From Rhizopus sp. PT2906 (taxonomy: Eukaryota; Mucoromycota; Mucoromycetes; Mucorales; Rhizopodaceae): a stretch of 64,000 bases of DNA. Position numbers and translations under genes: made by a program. Under the pieces are notes generated by a model. That model had not been told where the DNA came from. It did no database searches and worked only from the letters and a program-made list of their open reading frames with translations. Within the stretch, counting starts at the first letter, position 1, and each line of letters begins with the position of its first letter. Shown piece by piece: positions 20,507 to 33,360 of the stretch. Location: assembly GCA_025529335.1 (NCBI GenBank), contig JAMYHX010000194.1, positions 1-64,000 on the forward strand, read 5' to 3'.

Positions 20507-21316
20507 ATGAATCGTTTTTTATCTCGTACATCTCTTTTAACTCGTCATTTTCAAAGCACAAGAACAATGTCATTAGAAAAGGCTACTTTTGCTGCTGGTT
20601 GCTTTTGGTAATTGTCAAAAATGAATGATATGATATAAAGTTGACATGTATGCATAATAAAGGGGTGTAGAGCATATTTATAAAAAACATTTTAATCAAT
20701 TCGGAATTCGTACCAAAGTTGGATACACGGGTGGACATGTAGATGATCCTGACTACAGAAAGGTAAATGACACTATAATTTATGCAATCATTAAGACTAG
20801 CTTATTAGGTCTGCTCAGGATTGACCAACCATGCTGAGGCATTAGAGATTGAGTTTGATCCTACAAAAGTATCTTTTGATACTCTAGTCGAGTTCTTTTA
20901 TAAAATGCATGGTAATAACAATATATATTAAAAGAAAAAGTAATTGATGATGCCAGATCCAACAACCAAGAATGCACAAGGTCCTGATGTTGGCACTCAA
21001 TATCGATCTGCCATATTCTATCATACACCAGAACAAAAATCTGTTGCTGAAAAAGTGACAGCACAAGTACAAGAGAAGCATTACAAGGGCAAGCAGATTG
21101 TTACAGAAATTGTACCCGCTGGAAAGTTTTATGACGCTGAAGAATATCATCAAGTAAAATATAAATAGTAATATTACTGTAATAATACTCATGTCTATAT
21201 AGGAATATCTTCAAAAGAATCCACATGGTTACGAGGTATTTTTTGCATGCATACATAATAGACTAAATTTTTTTCTAACTCAATGACAGTGTCCCACTCA
21301 TTTCTTGCGTTGGTAG
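20507..21316 (+). CDS. msrA: Peptide-methionine (S)-S-oxide reductase (MsrA)
   Basis: Repairs methionine-S-sulfoxide in proteins. Exon 1 (20507-20607) encodes MNRFLSRTSLLTRHFQSTRT, a basic presequence-like start, then MSLEKATFAAGCFW. The next exon gives GVEHIYKKHFNQFGIRTKVG and YTGGHVDDPDYRK. Later exons give CSGLTNHAEALEIEFDP, LVEFFYKMH, GPDVGTQYRSAIFYH, AGKFYDAEEYHQ, EYLQKNPHGYE and a last exon CPTHFLRW. The catalytic GCFW and the substrate-pocket Tyr/Glu (VEHIY, YTGG) are present. Dual targeting is possible through the second Met before SLEKATF. It is followed after only 37 bp by the ITFG2-like gene on the same strand. Confidence 0.95.
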
Positions 21317-21353
21317 ATAAACCTCTTTTTTTTTTTTTTTTGTTATCAATAAA

Positions 21354-24130
21354 ATGAAAACTACATCCCTTGTTAAGCGACTTAAATGGTCGTTTTCTGG
21401 AAATATGAATCCTCATGCACTTGTCATTGGAGATGTCGATAATGACGATGTAAACTCATTTCATCAAAATATATAGTCAATTATTGAGTTTATGTGATCT
21501 ATAGAAAAACGAGTTTGTGATTGGAAATCTGAGTGGTGATTTAGCCATTTTCAAAGGAAAATGTCAGGATGGATATCCCTCATATATCTGTCGTGGTCTT
21601 GGAACAGTACGTCGTGCGAGAGAGAGAAGAAAAAGAAGAGCCCAGGTTAATTGCTTTTGTAGATCACTTGTATTGCAATCGGAGACATTCGAAATCACGG
21701 AAAAGTAATTAGCTGTAAAAAAGAGAAAGAGAGAAAGAGAGGAGAGATGGGAATTGACAGTTATTATAGAATTCAGTAGTGGTCATCAATGCTGAAGGTC
21801 ATGCACATATATTTGATATACCCGTTAAAGCAAAACATGCAGAGCAAGTATCTGTGGATGATTACCTTAAAGGCGGACGACGCTCTTCTGATACAGCCAG
21901 TGTGGTTGCATTCAAACGAATGTTGAGTAACAGCAGCTATTTTACGACAGGCGGCAATCATTCTGATCAAATCAAGCCTGCATCACGGATATATGACCTT
22001 GAGAAGCCAAATATTACTCTAAAAGTACCAGTCAATGTGAATAAGGTTCTTATAGCAGATATTGGTTTGTATACACAAGTATTATGAAGAACATTATTTT
22101 AAAAAAAAGTTGTGTGTGTGTAGACAATGACAAGAAGAATGAACTCATCTTGGCTCGTACAGATCGTATCTTGCACGTATTCCGTCTGACTTCATGCGAT
22201 ACCATAGCAACAACAGTACCAGCTGATCCTAAAGGAGGCACTCAGTTTCCTACCTTCAGTAACCTTGTTTCGCCATCTTCATCTACTTCAAATATACATC
22301 AATTAAACAGTAAATCCTCGAAAAGGGGCACAAGATACGGTCTATCAGAGGTCAACATGTGGGTATTCGATGGTCAAATAAGTTCTTTATGTACCACAAC
22401 GCACCCAGAAAAGCCAGATGAACCTCTGTTGCTCGTTGCTCAACCAGGAAATACGTTTATCATTATCGATAAGGATGGAAATAGATATAATCATGATTTT
22501 ACACCGCAATATGAACAGTCAGAGCAGCATCAGCAGTGTCATTATCAGCAAGACAGTACTGAAGAAAATGGGGTGATGCAGGATGAAGCAAGTGATATTA
22601 CTGATGATTTAGGAAACACGTTCACTAGGACGAACTATATCATCAAGAATTGGCCAGTAGTTGACAATAATACGATGGCAGGGAAAGGACAAACGGGGGA
22701 TCATCCTTTTGAATCTGGTGCTGTTGCAACTGAAATTGTGGTTGGAAAAAGACACCTGCAAGGAAACTCATTTACAACAAATGAAATCGGCATGTTGAGC
22801 ATGGATGGTAAGCAACTCATCAAAAGAAGAAAAAGCATCCTTTGTTAATCACTATCGTAAAGGGAAGTTTTCAATCTATGACTTGAAGAATAAGACAATC
22901 TCTCATCGTGACTTGTTTGTGACTCATAAACTGTTTAGTTTGGCTACATTGGATACCTCGAAGCCTTCAATAAGATCAAACAATAGTGATTACGAATCCT
23001 CTGTTAAACAAAGCGATGCAACTGCCTCCAAAAGCGGAACACAAACGCCGATCAGTCATACATCACAACTTAGATATACATCTGAGTTAGATGAAGGATC
23101 GAGTAGTGAATATGATGATGAGAGCTGGGATGAAGCTAGTGAAGACGAAGAGACGCCGGGCTGTGATTTGTTTGTGGCATGCGCATGGAATGGAGTGACC
23201 TATCTCATAGACTGGAGCAGAAGAAGGGAAGATGCAAAGATTAAGTACCAGCTTGTCAAGTTTGCATTTGAAGGAAGAGTGTGCGCATTCACAGCAGGTC
23301 TTTATGCGATAGATGATGAAAATGTACCGTGCCTGGTTTATGTTGACTTTGAGGATCAGATTTATGTCTATTATGATGTTCACATATCGACTGGGCCTGT
23401 CAATGGATTTATTGACACACTTGATGATGATGTAGAGGAAGCAATTGACCGTATTATTGGTATTGAAGGTGCTATTGATTCATTAATACAGCCAGAGCAG
23501 CGAAAACCTCAACGGAAATCAAATGAGGATGAAGAATTGGAAGAAGAAGAAGGTGATGCGATCGATTTGGGTGATGGATGGAGAGGTATAGCTAATGAAG
23601 AGGAATGTGACTTTATAAAGCAAGGTGATTCAGATATGCTCAGTAAGTTGACATCTGTGTGTAAGAAAAAGTGAACTTATGTGGATGTAGACTTGGCAGA
23701 TTTTATACATGAGTGCTTGTATGATTTTGACAGTATGAAGGATAAACTAGAAAAGGAGATGATTTCAGTAAGTTGCATTACTGTTTTGATATACTGAGCC
23801 TCATTCTTTTATAAATCATAGTTTGAAAAAAGCACACTATCTCATCGCTTATTACCAGCTACAGATATACGTAGATTATCAGATCTAAATATTAGTATTG
23901 GACCCAATTTGGACAATGAGGTAACATCAGATCGCTCAATGATTGACGAAGAGGAAGAAAGAGCAAGCAGCAAATATCTCTTCTCAGCCACTCGTAGTGA
24001 AGAGTCATCAGAGATTTATGATAATGATATACATATTGCATCATGGATAGAGGGTTCATTAATAGCATCTTCTATATTTAAAGAACCAGAAGGCTCTTCT
24101 GAAGAAGAAGAAGACCAACAAGACTATTGA
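21354..24130 (+). CDS. ITFG2: ITFG2-like FG-GAP/beta-propeller protein (KICSTOR subunit family)
   Basis: In animals ITFG2 is a subunit of KICSTOR, which tethers GATOR1 to lysosomes and restrains mTORC1. The ATG opens MKTTSLVKRLKWSFSGNMNP. FG-GAP-like blades follow: HALVIGDVDNDD, then KNEFVIGNLSGDLAIFKGK, CIAIGDIRNHGK, VVINAEGHAHIFDI, VNKVLIADI with NDKKNELILARTDRILHVFR, and VNMWVFDGQISSLC with LLVAQPGNTFIIID. Human ITFG2 shows the same order (GDVDNDTLNELVVGD..., AEGWFHLFDL..., GCRELVVGYTDRVVRAFRW...). Long Ser- and acid-rich inserts and an acidic tail (SSEEEEDQQDY) make it longer than the human protein. At least seven introns. The function in this fungus is inferred from family only. Confidence 0.8.
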
Positions 24131-24230
24131 ATAAACAATGAACGGAGTTTTATTATTTATTCAGACGCGTCGTTTTTTTTTTTTTTTTTCTTTCTTTCCT
24201 GCGTTTGCCATTCCAACAAAAAATTTTTTT

Positions 24231-25880
24231 ATGTCTTATAGTTCATATAATTCATACATATTTCAGACCAATCTTAAAGTGCTCATTGGCATCTTGGCGA
24301 CACACCAAATTATATCAGCTTTCAACATATTTCTTTTGAAAAAGCTTTTACATTCCCAAATTGTTCATGTGCTGGGTAACAAGAAGAACATTATTATAAT
24401 CATCGTAATAATAACAATATATAATAGAAACATTAATTGTCATTCGATGTTGTTACAACATTTGGCGCAGTACAAAGCATATCTCATCTCCTGTCGTAGC
24501 TCCATTCACTTCTTCCTTCAAAAACTATTTATTAGGTAAACATAAACTATAACCTCTCATTACCTGCTATTAAAACAAGTTTTAGTTCCTGGTCCTGTGA
24601 CAAAAACTATTACAGATTTTTACGATAGACTATTCAAACCTTCAAAGAAGTCTACCAGTACTCCACCTCAGCCAAAGATAGAACAACCTACAAAAGTTGT
24701 AGATGCTTTCCGCATAGCTCAAGAAATCATTCCCAAATATGAAGTCAAACAAAATGACCCTACCCCTATCAAGTCAAAAGGAACTAAATATATGGGCGCA
24801 TTTGAGCATATGGTTGAAACAATCAAACATATGATGGAAGAAGAAGAACAACGACGACGCGAAGAAAAAGAAAAAAATAAAGGTTTGCTAGCATCTGAAG
24901 TTTCCAAACTCAAGTTTGTCCCTTGTCTACCACCACCCGTCCAGCCTGCTGTAAAGAGAGACCGATCATTGTGGCATTTAGCCAGAACACCTAAACTAGT
25001 TGATGAATTCAGAATGGAACAAGTAAAGGCGCTAAAAAACATATGGTCAACATACATTAACCGGACTTTGCTTCTAGGTGGAAGGATATCACAGCTATTG
25101 GAACAAGTTTAATGATGAAAGGTCACGTGTTTATTATCATAAATTGACTGAGGTATATTTGGATTTATGCCAACATGGTAAATGCTGATCATTGTTTCTA
25201 ACAGGCACTTTTGACGAAAATCTTCAAACCACTCTTAACAACGATTAAAAACTTTGAAACCATATTAGCTAATTCTGGACAAGATATCGTTACATGTGAT
25301 CCCAAATTGATTGCATTGACCTTAATTTTACCAGAACTCAGCAATAATGTGAGATCATATACACCGTTAATGATGCATCTTATTAATCCTCTTACTTTTA
25401 GCCCAATTTTTCATTCAACTTGAACGAAATTCATCAATTCATTAGTGTTAATGGCCGAAGTGATGTAGAAGCAAGAATGTATGTATTAGAAAGAATTAAG
25501 GAACTTGCGAGTAGTCAAAGAATGGCTGCCTTCTGTGGTATACCAAAAGTGAAGGGCATGCCTTCTGATGGAGAGGTATGGATGACAATATAAAAATAAT
25601 GTAAAATTTAGGCTCACATAATATGTAAAGATTGTTTTCTATATATTTCACACTTATTTACAATTACGCGAACCACACATCATTCCACCTTTGTTACCTG
25701 TGAGTATAAACAACGCTATTAACATAATGAAATTAACACGTCATCCTATAGCTTGAAGGCGATGTTTTCAAATTCTTATTGGTGTATTTCAAGATAACAC
25801 CAGAGTAAGTTTGTGATTAAAAAGAAAAATGTACTGTTCTTCTAATTCACATCTTTAGACTTTCATGGGGTGTTTTCTAA
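24231..25880 (+). CDS. TMEM209: TMEM209-like nuclear-envelope protein (CytochromB561_N family)
   Basis: The start MSYSSYNSYIF is followed by a hydrophobic segment (NLKVLIGILATHQIISAFNIFLL), then a Pro/Lys-rich linker and a Lys/Glu-rich coiled region. The C-terminal half aligns by eye with animal TMEM209: WSTYINRTLLLGGRISQLLE, VLERIKELASSQRMAAFCG, the conserved PSDGEIVFYIFHTYLQLREP, and LLVYFKITPE with a short last exon LSWGVF. In animals TMEM209 lies in the nuclear envelope and contacts nucleoporins. Several exons; joints around 25110-25210 are approximate. It begins 100 bp after the ITFG2-like stop. Confidence 0.75.
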
Positions 25881-26792
25881 GCCAAGAGTAGATTTTTCAT
25901 ATATTGATAATAAATAAAAATGTCGTCAATACACTGTAAACATGATTGAATATCAAGTTAATCTAAACATACTTATGAACCTGTCTAAACAATTCGTATA
26001 TTTACAATTACTTTTAAAGAATCTTATGACCAATCTATATCTACTATCAAGATTTTTCACAAAGAAAAAAACTGCGTTTATTACAACTACTACAGAAAAG
26101 AACAGAAAAAGGTGGCCTACAGAGGATATTTTTGAATGGGTTCTTAATAGCTTACACAGGACCATAGGCGTGTTTGTCAATCGTACATCTCATAGTATTA
26201 CCAAGAAAAAAAAAAGGTTTGCTTTCTGTAGCTAACAAACGTGTCTGTGTGTGTGTGTGTGTGTGTTTTAGAAGTGCTTGTTTTGGGAGCGATCAGGGTC
26301 ATTACTTGATATACCTTCATCTGATGCCATCATAAGAAATCCAAATAGAGCAAAGTGGCTTTATTTCGTGTTCACTCTCTCCCTTTCTAAAGCCCTTAGA
26401 ATACCAAAAAAGGATACTGTTACACTTGGAAGCATCCTGAATCCAGCAAATTCGGGAAACTGGTTTTTGTAGAAAGACCTATACCTGTATCCTCGGTACT
26501 TACCGAAGTTTAATCCAGCAATTGCGCATATGTAAAAGCAAAGAGCGTCTAAAGTCTCTATCTCGTTAAAAATTATGCCATGTTTTGTCCCGGATAATGC
26601 CTTGTAGCCTAGTATAGAGCGATTTAAGAACATACACATGCATTTTTTTTTAAAAAAAAACGTGTAAGGAATAAGAGAGTCCTCTCTGATAATGAAAAAA
26701 TGAACCTTATGCACCGCGGGTTTCTAAGACAATGCTGCTGCGGTTGAGTAACACTATTTTTTTTAGGTTACTGCGGTTCAGCCTAGGATTCT

Positions 26793-26825
<33 letters not shown>

Positions 26826-28020
26826 TAGTCTTCGTATGCATTTCTATTATAGTTATTAGCAATAGATGGATCTTTATTGTGCAGTTTTATAGGTAAGATG
26901 TTGGTCGAAAGCGGCGGGTGAAAAAAAAAGTGATCAATGATGCAAAGCAAACATCAAAGACATTGGAAGAGTCGTCATCGTCAGAAAGCTAGCCTTATGC
27001 TGATTCGATGCTATTACTGAAGATCACTTGAACTTCTCATCTGTATCATTTTTATATATTTCAAGTATTAACACTTTATAGCCATCATTTTTTTCTATCA
27101 GAAAAACAAAAAAGAAAGGTCAAAGCAAATAAACAGTGTCTGATGTTATTGTTTGATATAGATTCACAGCGGATATAAATACACGATGAAGACAAGAGAG
27201 AATTGGTTCTTGCTTTAACAACTGGATGCTTTATAGTATGGAGTGTTTATGGCTACAATAGAAAGAGTGGTGTATGGGCTTGACGTGTCAGATATATGCA
27301 GCATATTTTGACTATGTGTTTTTGGTGTGCTATCAACTGTATTTGTCTTGTTTAATTTGAATATAAAGATTAAATAAACTCTTTTTTTTTTTACAAGTAG
27401 GCGCGTAGGCTCAGGAATAGAATGAACGAAATGAGCAAAAAACCAAGGAATAGAATTATGGGAATTAAGCACTTTTACTATAGTGTAGCTTCATTTCTTT
27501 ATTTAATATATATTTTACTTTAAATAAAAGGTTAAGCAAGGTTTCTTATAATGTTTACAGATTTCATGAAAAGCAAATATTCAAACAATTATCATTTATT
27601 TTTATAATGTTGCAAATGTTTGTATTTGAAGCAAGGAGGAAGCAACTGAATATTAAATTAATAATATAACATAAAGAAATTGTTATTGGAAGTGAAAGCT
27701 TACTTTTACACTTTATTCACAAATTACGCGCATATTGATAGAAAAATGATAATTGCAGACAACAAAGAATAAAAGAGAGCCCATCAGAAGCAAAAGAATG
27801 AATAAAGAAATGATTAGTAAATCAGTTATTAAACTGATATTAAATACTTACATTAAGAGAGAGTTTATAAGAGAAAAAAAGAGAAGCAAGAAAAGTGAGT
27901 AAAATTATAAGAGATTGTTAATATCTTACTCGAAGTGCATTATATAGGGCTGGCGATAACCAACTCGAAGAAGGCGACAAGAAAAGAGAAACCAAGAGAG
28001 AGAGAGAGCAATCAAGGAAC
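25881..28020. other. Long AT-rich region with microsatellites, no clear gene
   Basis: No gene is supported. There is a (GT)n run at about 26247-26266 and a compound (AT)n(GT)n run at 26793-26825. Frames such as 25942-26235 (+) and 26361-26714 (-) have no recognisable motif and run through A/T homopolymers. Some of it may be decayed mobile-element sequence. Confidence 0.4.
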
Positions 28021-28025
28021 GTACG

Positions 28026-28167
28026 GGACCAAATTTTGGTAAGAGCCAAACTATCCCCAGCTAGAGCCGGGTTTGTTTCAATTTTAGATATATTAGTTTC
28101 GTACAAGAGTAAAGAATATAATATACCTTAGGACTAGCTGGGGAATTTCTGGTCTTACTTTTGGTCC
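28026..28167. mobile_element. 142-bp hairpin (MITE-like) element
   Basis: The arm at 28026-28064 begins GGACCAAA and ends CCCCAGCTAG. The arm at 28134-28167 is its imperfect reverse complement (CTAGCTGGGG ... TTTGGTCC). Shared blocks include GGACCAAA, GTAAGA and TCCCCAGCTAG, with small indels between. The loop is 69 nt. No clear target duplication is seen. It could be a miniature inverted-repeat transposon or a hairpin RNA locus. Confidence 0.5.
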
Positions 28168-28169
28168 AA

Positions 28170-29632
28170 AGAAGAAAAGAAAAAAAAAAGGAAGGCAAGG
28201 TCAGACTATTTATACTTTACAAAGTGTTGACCACATTATGCGAGTCTCTTCTTTTCTATAAAAAATATCAAGCTCATTTTTATATTATTAAATATCGCCT
28301 TTTAAATAATAAAGAAAAGATTGATAATCAAACAAGGTGTAATTACTATAAGAAGTATTATGTTATGGCAGACAAGGTACATGATACAGATAAACTTATG
28401 CTTTACACCAACCAGTTGTTCCTGATGTAATTATAAACTCAGCAACGCAGGAGGATATAAATGAAAAAGATTGAGATATATTCTGTGTAATTTAAAAATA
28501 TGGATAATTAGTTGTGTGATTCCTTTGCGTAACTATAGTTCATAAGTAGTATTCAATAAAAGCATGCATGCTTGAAGCTTTTTTTTTGAATGCTTGAATT
28601 GAGAAAAATACAGCAAATTGCTGTTGCTATGTCAACCATCTTTTCCACTGATAAAAAAAAAGACTCCTGTATCCTTCTGCATTGACGCCAGTATCTGTTG
28701 ATTGCATTAAAAATCGTCAGTATGCATAATCAATTCCAAGAAGTAACATGATTCTCTTAAATATATCACGAGTTAAAAATGTTTTATTAATTAATACCAC
28801 AGTATCTATTTCTTTAAATAAAACACTTGTAAATGAGTAGCTACTGTGTATTAAAAGACAACTCGTCGATAAAGAAAGAAAAAGAAGCTTTAACATTGAG
28901 TCATTAACGCTTTCTTTTTTCCTTGAACAATATGGGGGTGCGACTACCATTAGGCTATTGTCACATGAAATTATTTAGTTATTCTTGAAAATATAGAAAT
29001 TCTACAACTTTATCAAAAGCTTTTCAATGCTAATAAGCAATTTTGTATTACTTCTAACCTATAAAAGTGGTCTAATAACCACTTTAGCAACTCAATTTTA
29101 CAAATATAATTTCTAAGACATTTTTGATACACAAATAAAATGGTACATATCTTCAACTTGCGAGGTTAGTGAATGCTCTTTGAATAGTTTCTTAAAGTAC
29201 TACCAGCGCCTCGAAAAGTGCTTCTTCCGCTTTTCGTTAGTTTGTTAGTGGATTGCCACTTTAATATATCCTTACTGATTCTGCTCCAATCAAATATGCA
29301 GGATTGATCGTAGCCTGACAACTTTTAACGACTTGTGTCGAGGATGGGCCCTGCGGCTAGAAAATAAGCTACTCTGTGGAATATATTAGTATAAGTGTGT
29401 TTGGATGATCTTCCAGCGATAAAATAGTTATAAAAGCTGTAAGTGTCATCTGTTGCTCTCTTTGGTGCAAATACGCGTCAGTCACAAGCTGATTGGCAAA
29501 AGACGCCACAACGGTTTGAATTTCAGCAAAGTAAAAATCAACTGAGTTTTTTGGTACAAACAATCAAGTCAAAGAAAGCCCTTTTTTCACATAATTTTTT
29601 TCCCCCTTCTACTCAAGTAAAGAATCTTGAGC
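28170..29632. other. Intergenic region upstream of SIN3
   Basis: No supported gene. Several short AT-rich frames occur on both strands without motifs. The last part (about 29440-29632) is the likely SIN3 5' leader and promoter, with a pyrimidine-rich TTTTTTTCCCCCTTCT block just before the start codon. Confidence 0.4.
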
Positions 29633-32600
29633 ATGTCCACAGGACCTCCTTCTCCATCAAGGTGAATTGACAATAAATAAAATAATGTAGAACTATATTA
29701 ACTCATTTTCTCTCTTTTGACGATAGACATTTAACCTCTTCTGGCAAAACTTCTAGTAGCAACAGTAGTAGTCCAAACAAGCCTTACATGAGCTCATACA
29801 ACCCTTCCATTCCACCATTACAAGACAGCATTGCTTCTTCTCTTCCTCCTTTCTCACGTACACCTGCTGATTCGTTTCATATACCAACACCTAATGTATT
29901 ACCTCCCTTAACAACAAACGCGAATGGCTTCAACAACGTCACAAATAATAATAATAATAATAATAGCAATACTGATAATAATAGCAGTCGCCAAAATGCC
30001 AGTAATCAGGGTTACAGACCACTGAATGTCAAGGATGCTCTAAGCTATCTTGATCAAGTCAAGGTCAGATTTTCTGATCAGCCTGAAGTTTATAATCGAT
30101 TCTTAGATATCATGAAGGAGTTTAAAAGCCAAACGTGAGTTCCACCTTTTTTCAACACTTATTTAACTAAACAAATGTAGTATTGATACACCGGGTGTTA
30201 TCGAACGAGTATCTACCCTATTCCGAGGACACCCGACTTTGATATCTGGATTCAACACATTTTTACCTCCAGGATATCGTATCGAATGCTCGGTTGATGA
30301 TCATGCAAGAGATGTGATCAAGGTGACGACGCCGACTGGAACAACGACCAGTACAAGCAATGATTCACCATATTATTATCAAAGGGAGCCCACTTATTCT
30401 TATTCTCATCAACAGCAGACAATTGATGAAGCAGCGCGTAGACCACCTATCGAGTTCAACCATGCCATCAACTATGTCAATAAAATCAAAAACAGATTTG
30501 CAAACGATCCAGATGTCTATAAACGATTCTTGGAAATCCTTCAAACCTATCAAAAGGAGCAGAAACCAATTACAGAGGTTTATAACCAAGTTCAAATTTT
30601 ATTCAATGGTGCTACTGATCTATTGAACGAATTTAAGCAATTCTTACCTGATACAACAGCAGCAGCCGCAGGAGGAAGCTCGTCTTCAAAAAAGCAGTCA
30701 AAGAGAAGAGCGCTCGTTCACTCACCAAAACAAAAGAAGAGTAAGATTAGCCATCATCATTCACGCGACCAGCATACGTCAGATGTTAGATCTACTACTA
30801 CTTATTATTATGAACCAGTTCTTTCAGCTGAAGAGGCCGAGTTCTTTGAAAAAGTCAGAAAACACATTGGAAACAAGACGACCTACTACTCGTTTTTAAA
30901 AGTACTCAATTTATTTTGTCAGCAAATACTTGATCAAAACGGGCTGATCGAACGTTGTGAAAGTTTCTTGGGAGGAAACAAGGAGCTTTTCAATCAGTTG
31001 AAGGTACTCGTTGGTTATTGCGGGCAAGATAAAGTGATTGAAAATATACCGGCTGTATCTCATAAACCAGAACTCTTGAGTTCTCCAGACTGTGGCCCGA
31101 GTTATCGTGTGGTGCCAGAATCTGTAAGATAAAATATGAACTTTTTTTTTTCTTTACTTACCTTTATTTAGTGGCAAGCTCAACAGCGCTGTTCAGGAAG
31201 GGATGCTCTTTGTAAAGAGGTATTAAATGATCAGTATGTATCCCATCCTACTTGGGCCAGTGAGGATGGGGGTTTTATTGCATCGAAAAAGAATATCTTT
31301 GAGGAAGCGCTTCATCGCGTAGAGGAAGAAAGGTAAAGGCATTATATTATATATGGTAATCATTCATCCTAATGTTATAAAGATATGATTATGATATCAA
31401 TATTGAAGCAAATCTAAATACGATATCCTTACTGGAGCCATTGGCAAAACGAATCAGTGCCATGTCTGAAGAAGAAAAAAATAACTTCAAGTTGCCAGTT
31501 GGCTTGGGCGGACCATCCAAGACTATTTATCAGCGTATTATCAAAAAGATTTACGGAAAGGAACAGGGCACAGAGGTTATTGAGATGCTTCACAGACATC
31601 CTGCCCAGGCAGTACCTGTCGTTTTGAAACGACTAAAACAAAAGGACGAGGAGTGGAGAAAGGCACAGGTATGACGTCTATAAATTTTATTTATTTAGTA
31701 ACTAAAGCCACACTATCATATTTAGCGTGAGTGGAATAAAGTATGGCGCGAGATAGAGGTCAAGAACTATTACAAGGCACTAGACTATCAGGGTGTTAAC
31801 TTTAAGTCAAATGACCGTAAAGCCATGTCAGTGAAATCACTTGTAACTGAAATAGAGGTGATCCGCTTAGATCAAGAGCAAGAGTACAGCGTTAGGCCAC
31901 AGTTTGTATTTGACTTTAAGGATAAGCTACTCTTCAAGGATGTCACTCGAGTGCTCTTTAGCTATTTTGAAAGACAATCGATCTATGGTTCTGCTGACTG
32001 CGAAGTCATGAAGGCGTTTGTCGAAATGTTTTTACCTGTCTTCTTTGATGTTCCTGATGTGACATCCGACAAGGACGAAAAAAGACACGAAGAAGTAAAG
32101 GAAGAGCTGATAGAGGATGAGGATATTGAAGATGATATGACTGAGGACGAAGAGGATGAGATGAGAAGGTCCTATACAAGGCATAAAGAAAATTCACCCG
32201 AGACAACTAGCACACCTGAGCCAAGTACAATGGATATAAGTCAGACGATTTCAGATGCTGTTACAGAGAGTGCTCCTGAAAAGGAAGACAAATCTACTGC
32301 AAGGCATAATGTATATACATTTTTTGGCAATACTACTTTCTATTGCTTCTTTCGCTTATTTCAAATGGCCTATGATCGCTTGGGTAAGATGAAACGATTA
32401 GATCAAGAGTACCAGTTGAACAAATCAAAGCATTTGAGCAAGGCTGCTATTGGATTAGGTGCAGACAGCAAGATATTTCAGAGCTGTAAGGAAAAAACAA
32501 AAAAAAAAAGAATAAACGCTAACATAGTTTATAGTAAATTTGGATGTGAAGCAAGGATATTACAAGACGCTACTAAAACTTATTGACAAGTTCTTTGACG

Positions 32601-33360
32601 ACGAATTAGATCAACAAACATTTGAAGAATGCTCAAGATATATATTTGGTACAAGGGCTTATATCCTCTTTAGCATTGATAAATTGATGCAATCCATTGT
32701 TCGTCAGGTAATTTGTTACGCATACTACTTTTTATTTTTTTGCTTAACTTTTTACAGCTTCACCACATTGTGTCAGATCCTAAAGCACAAACACTATTGT
32801 CTTATTTTAAAGAACATCATGAATATGAAAAACATACAGCAGAATTAACGAAGGCCTATCGAATGCAAGTAACAGAACTACTAGGAAATGAAGATGAGAT
32901 TTATAATTTATCCTTCAATACTGTGGATCGAACCATGTCTATTCAGTTATTGGATAAAAATGACGACATATTTGAATTACACGATGAAGACAAGTACAAT
33001 GAATATGTCAGTAACTACATTGACTGGGAGCACGATACACCCAATGTAAATAGAAAATTATTGAATCCTTCCTACTTGAAAAGGTAAAATTAAAATATAT
33101 GAAACTGCAAAGCAAAAATAATAACCTCTCTCTCTCTTTTTTTCTATAGAAACATTCGTCATCAATCCTATTCTCATAGGATGAGATCGAATATGCAATA
33201 CAAAATATGCAGAAATACCTATCATCTATTTTATGTGATAGGAACTGAAGATTCTCTTGTTGCTAAAAAGAATATGACGCGTTGTAATGAAGCAGAAATC
33301 AAAAGCAATCGTTTCAAGTCTTGGCTGGAGAAGAAGCAAGTTGAGTCAGCAGAAACATGA
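29633..33360 (+). CDS. SIN3: SIN3 transcriptional corepressor (paired amphipathic helix protein)
   Basis: Scaffold of the Rpd3/HDAC histone deacetylase complex in the nucleus. A short first exon MSTGPPSPSR is joined in phase to HLTSSGKTSSSNSSS. PAH1: RPLNVKDALSYLDQVKVRFS with DIMKEFKSQ, then VIERVSTLFRGHPTLISGF and FLPPGYRI. PAH2: IEFNHAINYVNKIKNRFAND with VYNQVQILFNGATDLL. PAH3: EFFEKVRKHIGNKTTYYSFL. The HDAC-interacting domain follows (CGPSYRVVPES, CKEVLNDQYVSHPTWASED, EEALHRVEEERYDYD, IEMLHRHPAQAVPVVLKRL, ALDYQGVNFK) and then the SIN3 C-terminal domain (TFFGNTTFYCFFRLFQMAYD). Order and spacing match the family. An Asn repeat lies near residue 80. Seven or more introns. It is followed 154 bp downstream by the aminopeptidase gene on the same strand. 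Confidence 0.95.

Noticed and set aside
30000..30020. Possible CRISPR-like or tandem repeat arrays
   Set aside because: No regularly spaced direct repeats with unique spacers occur anywhere. Repeats seen are homopolymers, dinucleotides or codon repeats such as the Asn run in SIN3, and the sequence is eukaryotic.
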